Source: Bacillus methanolicus (GTDB taxonomy: Bacteria; Bacillota; Bacilli; Bacillales; Cytobacillaceae). Taken from it: a DNA stretch of 64,000 bases. Below, piece after piece: positions 57,783 to 64,000 of the stretch. Under the pieces are notes generated by a model, which worked only from the letters and a program-made list of their open reading frames with translations, was not told where the DNA came from and searched no databases. The position numbers and the translations under genes were made by a program. The stretch spans positions 1-64,000 of the forward strand of contig NZ_VTQX01000009.1 of the NCBI RefSeq assembly GCF_008764295.1. The letters are read 5' to 3'. The stretch's first letter is position 1, and each line of letters starts with the position of its first letter.

Positions 57783-59678
57783 TTAAACAATCATTCTTTT
57801 TACTTGTCTTACATAGACATAGCGAACAATCATAAAGTAAACCATTTGAATAAAGGCAAAGCTTGCTAATACGATCGTTGATTCAACAATTAGGTTGTAA
57901 TCAAACATACGGGATAATGCCGTTAATGCAACAGCCCCGTGGATTAAAGCGACCACAATTGGTGAGAAAAATAGTAAGGCCACTTGCCTACTCACAACTT
58001 TATTGAGCTCTGATTGCGTCAAACCAATTTTGGCGATAGAACTGAATTTACGCTTTTCCTCCTCTAAATCGGTAAATAATCGGAAATAAAGAAAGCTTCC
58101 CGCAGAAACGAAGAATACAATTCCAATAAACAAACCAATAAATAAGATAGGACCGAATGCTTTATTAATTTGATAGATAGCATAGTCAACTGAAAATGCT
58201 TTATATTCTAATTGTTCTTCTAATTTTTCTCCCACTTTAACTAACTGTTCCATGTCTGCCTCACTTGCTTCCCAAGCAACAGTCAAAGTGGTTCTTAATG
58301 GTGAACCTAGCTTTTCAAAAACGTTGTCATTCACAACATAATAACCGGTTAACTCTCCGATTACCTCCGTTTCGACAACGCGGCTCGGCACAAGTTCTTC
58401 TCCAGTATTTAGTTGAATGTTGCTTTCCATCAATCCTTTGCTTGCTTTCTGCCCCTCAAAGATCATGGCATTGCTTTGTTCCACTACAATAGCCTCATTT
58501 TCCTCTGGATGAAGTTCCTTCTCCCCAATTAACGCTGCAAAACGATTATAATCGGAGGCCTTGGCGATTAACACTCCATTACTAGACAATGGCGTTGTAA
58601 AATAGTTTAATTCCTGAGACTCCATCCTTGCAGCAATTTTTTCCTCTTCCAATATCGAATTGATTTTTTGAATATCATTTTCAATCGCTTCTTTACTGTC
58701 ATCTTTATTTGGACTATAGGTAACGGTATATGGATTTACTTCTTTTACCCCTTTAGTGAGGTATGATTGAAATCCATATAATGTCCCGATTGCGCTAAAA
58801 GCAACCGTTGAGATGATGGACACCATAAAAAATGTCCTTGCATTATCTTTCATTCGAAAGGATAAGTCAGAAAACAGGAGCATATTTGTTTTTCGCCAAA
58901 AAAATGATCTCCTTTTTTTCAACATTCGAATGAAATACACACTCAATTGCGTAAAAAGAAGATAGGTTCCTAATATTACGACAACTACAACTGGGACCAA
59001 CGCGAAGACCACTTGAATTCCCTTAACGTATAGAGCTGTGCCATAACCAGCAATGAGAAGCAATGCAGCAAGCATCGACAGAATAATGGATGCTTTTGGC
59101 TCTCCTTTCGACTGTTTATCTCCTTTTATTAAATCAATTAATTTCTTTGTACGCAGAACAAATGAAACAAAAACAGATATACAGAAAAAGAGAATGACAA
59201 AGCTTACAAAAGTCACAACGATAGCAAGAGTTGGAAAATAAAAATCTAATGATTCATTTACGATTAACACATTTTCAGCAATTAAGAGTATTGCTTTCGC
59301 AAATACAAGGCCTGAAAGGATTCCTCCGACCGTTGCTAAAAAACCAATCAGGATATTTTCCAAAAATACCATCAAGCGAATTTGCTTATTCGATGCTCCT
59401 AACATCATTAACAATCCAAACTCCTTCTTTCTTGACTGTAAGAAAGAACTCATTGAATATAGGATAAAAAAGAAAGAGAATACATAGATGATTCCACCTG
59501 CAACGCCCATTCCAAAAAGTGCATTATTATTAACGGAACCTTCAGAAAAAGCAGGGTGAAAAGCAAAGATGGCAAAGGTAAAAAACACCATCACAGTGAA
59601 CATACTGCTTAGAAAATAAGCAATATACAATCGCTTATTGCGCATTACATTGTTAAACGCGAACTGACGAAAGGTCAT
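57783..59678 (-). CDS. BceB-type ABC permease, peptide antibiotic resistance
   Basis: This 631-residue FtsX-like permease has the Bce plan of 10 helices with a large extracellular domain of about 200 residues (about 310-515). Landmarks are the N-terminus FAFNNVMRNKRLYIAYFLSS, a helix with FGLLMMLGASNKQIRLMVFL and the C-terminal block with FSSIAKIGLTQSELNKVVSR. It senses and removes cell-wall-acting peptides such as bacitracin together with BceA, and signals to the kinase. It overlaps BceA by 26 bp. Which of the Bce/Psd/Yxd paralogues it is cannot be fixed. Confidence 0.9.
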   Translation of the reverse strand: MTFRQFAFNNVMRNKRLYIAYFLSSMFTVMVFFTFAIFAFHPAFSEGSVNNNALFGMGVAGGIIYVFSFFFILYSMSSFLQSRKKEFGLLMMLGASNKQIRLMVFLENILIGFLATVGGILSGLVFAKAILLIAENVLIVNESLDFYFPTLAIVVTFVSFVILFFCISVFVSFVLRTKKLIDLIKGDKQSKGEPKASIILSMLAALLLIAGYGTALYVKGIQVVFALVPVVVVVILGTYLLFTQLSVYFIRMLKKRRSFFWRKTNMLLFSDLSFRMKDNARTFFMVSIISTVAFSAIGTLYGFQSYLTKGVKEVNPYTVTYSPNKDDSKEAIENDIQKINSILEEEKIAARMESQELNYFTTPLSSNGVLIAKASDYNRFAALIGEKELHPEENEAIVVEQSNAMIFEGQKASKGLMESNIQLNTGEELVPSRVVETEVIGELTGYYVVNDNVFEKLGSPLRTTLTVAWEASEADMEQLVKVGEKLEEQLEYKAFSVDYAIYQINKAFGPILFIGLFIGIVFFVSAGSFLYFRLFTDLEEEKRKFSSIAKIGLTQSELNKVVSRQVALLFFSPIVVALIHGAVALTALSRMFDYNLIVESTIVLASFAFIQMVYFMIVRYVYVRQVKRMIV

Positions 59679-60417
59679 GACCTTCTCCTCCCATCAACGA
59701 AAGCATGTCAATGATCTTTTGAAAAAATGCTTGTCTGCTTTCCCCACGGTAAATCTCAGAATGAAGTTTACCATCACGGATAAAAATAACTCGGTCCGAA
59801 TAACTTGCCGCTTGTGGATCATGGGTGACCATTAGCAAACTCGTTTCTTCCCTTTCATTGATGGATACAAGCATTTTCATAACATCCTTTGATGCTTTCG
59901 AATCAAGGTTCCCTGTCGGTTCATCCGCTAACAGAAGCTTAGGCTCATGAATCATCGCTCTTGCTATGGCAACCCGTTGAGCCTGACCACCTGAAATTTC
60001 GTACGTCCGTTTATTCATAATCGAAGCAATCCCTAGACTTTCAGCGATTTTATGTGCTTTTTCTTTCATGACACTCACACTAGTGCCTTCTAATGTCAAT
60101 GGGAGCACAATATTTTCTTCAACCGTTAATGTATGGAGTAGGTTGAAATCCTGAAAAATAAAACCTAATTCATTTCTGCGAAAGCGTGCTAAAGCATTTT
60201 TCTTCAGCTTATGCGGGTTCGTTCCTTCAATTTCAATTTCTCCCGTTGTAGGTATATCGTTCGTAGAAATAATATTTAATAATGTTGTTTTTCCACTACC
60301 AGACGGACCCATTATGGAAACGAATTCGCCTTTTTCAATTTCAAGATCAATATCAGTAAGGGCACGGTAAGCAATTTTCCCTTCGTAAATCTTACTTACT
60401 TTTGAAACTTTAAGCAT
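59653..60417 (-). CDS. BceA-type ABC ATPase
   Basis: This 254-residue ATPase has Walker A GPSGSGKTTLLNI, Q-loop FQDFNLLHTLTVEENIVLPL, signature ISGGQAQRVAIARAM, Walker B LLLADEPTGNLD and MVTHDP. It is a MacB/BceA-group ATPase for the downstream permease. AAAGGAG precedes the ATG. A BceR-type box lies 84 bp upstream of its start, at the end of the kinase gene. Confidence 0.92.
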   Translation of the reverse strand: MLKVSKVSKIYEGKIAYRALTDIDLEIEKGEFVSIMGPSGSGKTTLLNIISTNDIPTTGEIEIEGTNPHKLKKNALARFRRNELGFIFQDFNLLHTLTVEENIVLPLTLEGTSVSVMKEKAHKIAESLGIASIMNKRTYEISGGQAQRVAIARAMIHEPKLLLADEPTGNLDSKASKDVMKMLVSINEREETSLLMVTHDPQAASYSDRVIFIRDGKLHSEIYRGESRQAFFQKIIDMLSLMGGEGHDLSSVRV

Positions 60418-60450
60418 TATTTTTTCTCCTTTCGTGATCTTCTAGGAAAA

Positions 60451-60456
60451 GTATAG
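60451..60456 (-). promoter_or_regulatory. Candidate -10 of the bceA-type promoter
   Basis: TATACT on the minus strand lies 34 bp before the ATPase start. A recognisable -35 is absent, as expected for an activator-dependent promoter driven from the box at 60501-60514. TATAAT nearer the box (60483-60488) is an alternative. Confidence 0.35.
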
Positions 60457-60500
60457 CCTTAGTCTCAAAACATAAACTATCGATTATACTTTCATGAACC

Positions 60501-60514
60501 TTACATTGATGTAA
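60501..60514. promoter_or_regulatory. BceR-type binding site
   Basis: TTACATTGATGTAA is a perfect inverted repeat of TTACA and TGTAA with a 4-base spacer, the consensus recognised by BceR-like regulators (TNACA-N4-TGTAA). It includes the stop codon of the kinase gene. Confidence 0.8.
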
Positions 60515-61502
60515 TGTTTTGTGTTTGAGAAAAAATAAGCCTAACCGTTGTCCCCTCCCCAACCTTCGATTCCAATTCAATCCGATGCTCTAACCTTGCG
60601 ACCACTTCTTTTACTAAGTAAAGTCCCATCCCGGTTGATTCTCGATACTTACGCCCATTTTCCCCCGTATAAAACTTGTTAAAAACTCGCTTCTGATCAG
60701 AGACAGGAATTCCAATTCCAAAGTCCTTCACTTCTAATACCGCTTCGCCCGCCTTTATATAAATAGAAATAACCAATTGATTCGTCTTTCCAGTAGAATA
60801 TTTAACTGCATTATGTACTAATTGTGATAATAAAAAGAATAGCCACTTTTCATCGCTTTCTACTATGACGTCATTCTTTTTCTCAATTAACTTGGGGTAC
60901 ACTTCGTTTCGAATAAAAAAACGCTTGTTCTCCTGATTCACTTCATGTACGAGCTTAGCTAACCTAATCGGCTTTATCTGAAAATCTTCCGCAATCGTAC
61001 GCAATCTTGCCATGTAAAGAACTGTATTTAAACCGTTTCTCATCCGCTCTGTTTCCTCACGAATGCTAGACGATTCCGGCTCATCGAGCGTTTGCGCAGT
61101 TAATTCAATCACAGATAGCGGCGTCTTCATTTGATGGACCCACCGATCCATAAATAACAAATGTTCATCCTGCCTCTCTTCTGCCTTTTGAATTTCTTCT
61201 AAATACAAACGATACTGAGAAACTAGCAACTGATCAAGTGCTTCAGAAATGGGGGCCTGCTCCGTAGTCTCCATTGATCCATCTAATGTTTCTATTGAAT
61301 TTTGTAACCTATGGTAAAAATTTCTTCTGCTAATATATTGATAAATAAGATATGCAGTTAACGTCACAACAGAAAGAAAGACTGCATATATGATCACTCC
61401 CAAACCCCGATAACCGTCGAGCCAAAATAGAGCAGGAATAAGAATACATTGAATCAATTGAATTCCAATAAGTAGTACATGCTCGCGGAGAAATAATTTC
61501 AT
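60501..61502 (-). CDS. BceS-type intramembrane-sensing histidine kinase
   Basis: This 333-residue kinase has two N-terminal helices (about 8-55) with almost no extracellular loop, typical of IM-HKs that depend on the partner transporter for sensing. The H-box is DRWVHQMKTPLSVIELTAQT and the N-box SQLVHNAVKYSTGK, followed by DFGIGIP and STGMGLYLVKEV. Its ATG overlaps the regulator stop as ATGA (61499-61502). Upstream ATG 61520 lies inside the regulator gene and is not preferred. Confidence 0.9.
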   Translation of the reverse strand: MKLFLREHVLLIGIQLIQCILIPALFWLDGYRGLGVIIYAVFLSVVTLTAYLIYQYISRRNFYHRLQNSIETLDGSMETTEQAPISEALDQLLVSQYRLYLEEIQKAEERQDEHLLFMDRWVHQMKTPLSVIELTAQTLDEPESSSIREETERMRNGLNTVLYMARLRTIAEDFQIKPIRLAKLVHEVNQENKRFFIRNEVYPKLIEKKNDVIVESDEKWLFFLLSQLVHNAVKYSTGKTNQLVISIYIKAGEAVLEVKDFGIGIPVSDQKRVFNKFYTGENGRKYRESTGMGLYLVKEVVARLEHRIELESKVGEGTTVRLIFSQTQNITSM

Positions 61503-62203
61503 CGTTCTTCCCCATTCCATGTAATGCGTAGACGATAGCCTGCTCCTCGAACTGTTTCGACTGCATCCTCAATTCCTAACTCAGAAAACTTTTTACGCAC
61601 ACGTGTAATATTTACATTCAGAGTATTTTCATCAACGTATGCTTGATCATCCCATAGTTTCTCTAATAGATCCTGTCGGCCAGCTACACGAGGATATCGT
61701 TCAAGCAGCCTTTCGATAATATCTGATTCCTTTTTGGTTAATTGGGCTACTTTTTTTCCAAATCTAAGTTCTAACCGCTCTGGATATAAACTTAGTCCAT
61801 TCTGGATAAGCATCCTTTCCTCAAATTTAGCTGCATATTCTCCGTATGCTCTTCGTAAATGACTTCGTATTTTCGCCATCACGATATCGGGATGGAATGG
61901 TTTTGTGATAAAGTCATCGCCTCCATTTTCCAATGCCATTACTTGATCCATATCACCTGTACGAGCTGAAATAAAAATGACTGGGCATATGGATTCTTTG
62001 CGTACTTGTCTGCACCAATAATAGCCATCATAGCTAGGAAGATTAATATCTAGTAAAAGAAGGTGAGGCCTTACATTGCGAAATAAGTCCATTATGTTTT
62101 CAAATTCTTTCACCACGATAACCTCATATCCATATTTTTCGATATACGCGGATAAATGGTTTGCAATTTTTATATCATCTTCAACAATCATAATTCGATC
62201 CAT
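61499..62203 (-). CDS. BceR-type OmpR family response regulator
   Basis: This 234-residue regulator has a receiver domain (about 1-115) with IMIVEDDIKIANHL and phospho-Asp in HLLLLDINLPSYDGY, then a winged-helix DNA-binding domain (about 125-225: LTKKESDIIERLLERYPRVA and RVRKKFSELGIEDAVETVRG then AGYRL). AGGGAGA precedes the ATG. It should activate the downstream ABC genes through the TTACA box. Confidence 0.93.
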   Translation of the reverse strand: MDRIMIVEDDIKIANHLSAYIEKYGYEVIVVKEFENIMDLFRNVRPHLLLLDINLPSYDGYYWCRQVRKESICPVIFISARTGDMDQVMALENGGDDFITKPFHPDIVMAKIRSHLRRAYGEYAAKFEERMLIQNGLSLYPERLELRFGKKVAQLTKKESDIIERLLERYPRVAGRQDLLEKLWDDQAYVDENTLNVNITRVRKKFSELGIEDAVETVRGAGYRLRITWNGEER

Positions 62204-62228
62204 TTGTAATTTCTCCCTAATATTATAT

Positions 62229-62244
62229 TTAAACCTAAGTTTAA
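62229..62244. promoter_or_regulatory. Inverted repeat upstream of the regulator gene
   Basis: TTAAAC and GTTTAA flank CTAA. On the minus strand TATAAT (from about 62226) lies just past it, so the repeat overlaps the promoter region of the Bce-type operon. It does not match the BceR box. Confidence 0.35.
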
Positions 62245-62392
62245 GCGATCAGAGACAACCTATCAATGAACCTGTTGACAAAAAACATGAATCAATCGGT
62301 TACTAATTTACTTCATATTCCCCTAAAAATTCGGATATTTTCATTAAATAGTGACTAACAAAAAAAATTCGGTGACAATAGGAGAAAAGGAT

Positions 62393-63073
62393 GTGCCTTT
62401 TGTGAATAGCTTACTATTCTTTTTTCTAGGTTTCGCTTATCTCCTTTTATTAATATGGGGGATGATATTATCCAAAAAATATGGCTTACTCAATCTTTAC
62501 AACTTATTATTTCTCGTTATTATCGGACTTGTCTATGATAACTTTATCATCGCATTAGGAAGAGAAATTGGGGAAGGAAACACGCTTGAGAATTTAAGCT
62601 ATCTTCGATTTTGGTTACATGCTCTTTTCACCCCAACTCTCATCCTTTCTGCCTTATACATTTGTCAAGAGTTTGGCTTCATCTGGGCGAAAAAAACTTT
62701 TTGGAGAACCGTTTTTTCCTTATTGACGATCGGACTAATCTTTTATGAACTTTTAACTTCTGTAAAAGGACTGGAACTGGAATCAGTTTGGAGGAATGGT
62801 GTACTGACTTATGAGCCATCTGGAGATTCAAACAGCCCCATTATGGTAGGAGCCGTAACTTTAGTATTAATATTTATTGGCCTCATTTTTTTGAAAAAAT
62901 TTCATTTTCCTTGGTTCTTTATCAGCACAATACTGATAATTTTGGGCGGTATTTCACAGATCTGGCTCAAAAATTTCCCGATTATGAATATATTAGAATT
63001 TCTTTTGGTCGCCTCATTACTTTTGACAAAGCAATTTCAAGTTCACCACCGACCGTCTAAAACGATGACATAA
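62393..63073 (+). CDS. Polytopic membrane protein, unknown family
   Basis: This 226-residue protein has about seven hydrophobic segments (VNSLLFFFLGFAYLLLLIWG, LYNLLFLVIIGLVYDNFIIA, HALFTPTLILSALYICQEFG and others). A short polar loop with SVWRNGVLTYEPSGDSNSP separates the helices. I do not recognise it. AGGAG eight bases before GTG 62393 supports that start; the frame is open from 62351. It is divergent from the Bce-type module. Confidence 0.6.
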   Translation: MPFVNSLLFFFLGFAYLLLLIWGMILSKKYGLLNLYNLLFLVIIGLVYDNFIIALGREIGEGNTLENLSYLRFWLHALFTPTLILSALYICQEFGFIWAKKTFWRTVFSLLTIGLIFYELLTSVKGLELESVWRNGVLTYEPSGDSNSPIMVGAVTLVLIFIGLIFLKKFHFPWFFISTILIILGGISQIWLKNFPIMNILEFLLVASLLLTKQFQVHHRPSKTMT

Positions 63074-63128
63074 AGCAAATATTTTATGTACTGGTACTCA
63101 TCAAAATGTGAAATCAAGGGGAAAGCAG

Positions 63129-64000
63129 ATGAAAATTCGTTTCGGATATGTAGCAAATGCTTTAGATCTATGGGATGCAAGCCCATCAAAATCTTTAACT
63201 TTTACACGTTATTCAACTCTTCCCAAACACGAACGGCTAGAAAAACTAAAATCCGTTACTGCCCAAAACTTAAAGCATACAAAAAGAATTTTGTACTACA
63301 ATGTTGCCCATGAAATTGAATTATATCGTTTTTCAAGTTCTCTTGTCCCTCTTGCTACCCATCCTGAAGTGATGTGGGATTACTTAACACCTTTTAAAGA
63401 CGAGTGGGATGAGCTCGGAGCACTTATTCAGCAATTTAATCTTCGGGTCAGCTTTCACCCAAGTCAATACACCCTTTTCACAAGTCCAAGAGAAGAGGTA
63501 ACAAGTAATGCTATTAACGATATGGAATATCATTTTAATATGCTTCGAGCCATGAATGCACTTAATACTGGCATTATTAATATTCATATCGGAGGTGCCT
63601 ATGGAGATAAAAGTGTAGCTTTGCAGCGTTTTCGTCATAATTTAAAACAATTGCCAGATGAAATTAAGAAGTATATGACACTTGAAAACGATGATAAAAC
63701 TTATAATGTCCGGGATACACTTAATAAATGTGAAACCGAGAACATTCCTATGATACTCGATTATCATCATTATATGGCAAATTACGGAAACGAGGATCTC
63801 TCAGATTTCTTGCCACGCATTTTCAGCACATGGAAAAAAACGATCCCAAAGGTCCATGTTTCTTCCCCCAAGTCTGAGCTGGCCTATCGTTCTCATGCCG
63901 ATTTTGTCTCATTAGATTTTGTGTTACCCTTTTTAAGAATGGCAAAAGATATAGATCAAGATTTCGATATTATGGTCGAGGCAAAACAGAAAAATCTTGC
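63129..64000 (+). CDS. uvsE: UV damage endonuclease UvsE, 5' part (runs off the window)
   Basis: About 290 codons are present and the frame is still open at the window end. The start MKIRFGYVANALDLWDASPS and blocks SFHPSQY, NIHIGGAYGDKS, LENDDKTYN and ILDYHHYMANYG are those of UVDE-family TIM-barrel nucleases, with the metal-binding His, Glu and Asp in place. It nicks DNA 5' of UV photoproducts. AAGGGGA precedes ATG 63129. It is not part of an operon with the membrane protein by spacing evidence alone (55 bp gap). Confidence 0.93.
   Translation, partial: MKIRFGYVANALDLWDASPSKSLTFTRYSTLPKHERLEKLKSVTAQNLKHTKRILYYNVAHEIELYRFSSSLVPLATHPEVMWDYLTPFKDEWDELGALIQQFNLRVSFHPSQYTLFTSPREEVTSNAINDMEYHFNMLRAMNALNTGIINIHIGGAYGDKSVALQRFRHNLKQLPDEIKKYMTLENDDKTYNVRDTLNKCETENIPMILDYHHYMANYGNEDLSDFLPRIFSTWKKTIPKVHVSSPKSELAYRSHADFVSLDFVLPFLRMAKDIDQDFDIMVEAKQKNL

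Noticed and set aside
63086-63313. 75-codon ORF at the uvsE start
   Set aside because: It is a shadow in another frame of the real uvsE gene, which remains open to the window end.

Overview
The window looks like a chromosomal stretch of an AT-rich, low-GC Firmicute of the family Bacillaceae. Pointers to that group are an RFN-controlled ribD-ribE-ribBA-ribH operon, a SigV/RsiV-type sigma/anti-sigma pair, LicT/bglP/bglH with RAT antiterminators and a CcpA cre site, an MdxEFG-type maltodextrin importer, a complete Bce-type peptide-sensing/detoxification module, YnfA and DUF3231 proteins, and strong AGGAGG-type ribosome binding sites with several TTG and GTG starts. No tRNA, rRNA, CRISPR array, intact insertion sequence or prophage was seen. 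Genus and species cannot be fixed from the sequence alone.

Layout. 1-540 is a 162-bp tandem repeat. 669-7177 holds a membrane sensor kinase, small membrane proteins, a TetR regulator, a DUF3231 protein and a DUF1538 membrane protein coupled to a PII-like protein. 7405-9535 is a compact type II restriction-modification operon. 9712-13991 has a GNAT acetyltransferase and the FMN-riboswitch-controlled riboflavin operon. 14168-19078 is an MMPL (RND) exporter with an exported coiled-coil partner and a TetR regulator. 19561-30205 is a ROK-regulated uptake/catabolic cluster: argininosuccinate lyase homologue, creatininase-family amidohydrolase, ABC importer, ROK repressor and a divergent secreted PIG-L deacetylase. 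30440-35205 is a beta-glucoside PTS regulon with three RAT/terminator switches. 35277-38047 has a DnaQ-BRCT exonuclease and sigV-rsiV. 38370-41699 is a chemoreceptor, a LuxR-type response regulator and an EAL protein. 41805-46312 has a TetR regulator, a YdeI-like protein, a frameshifted SnoaL-like gene and a DrrAB-type ABC exporter. 46336-53483 is an alpha-glucoside operon (GH31, MalG, MalF, binding protein) with a LacI repressor and three LacI-type operators. 53636-57330 has a membrane protein, a CPA2 antiporter-USP fusion with a translationally coupled 34-residue membrane peptide, and an orphan ECF sigma factor. 57783-62203 is a Bce-type RR-HK-ABC module. 62393 to the end has a membrane protein and the 5' part of uvsE.

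The most promising candidate for an undescribed system is the ROK cluster at 19561-30205. A secreted deacetylase, a binding-protein-dependent importer, an amidohydrolase and a C-N lyase appear to be tied together by matching inverted-repeat operators in both divergent promoters. Other items worth attention are the 34-residue coupled peptide below the antiporter, the 20-bp-periodic TCGGTC array, a MITE-like family with two copies, and a BceR-type box sitting on the stop codon of the kinase gene.
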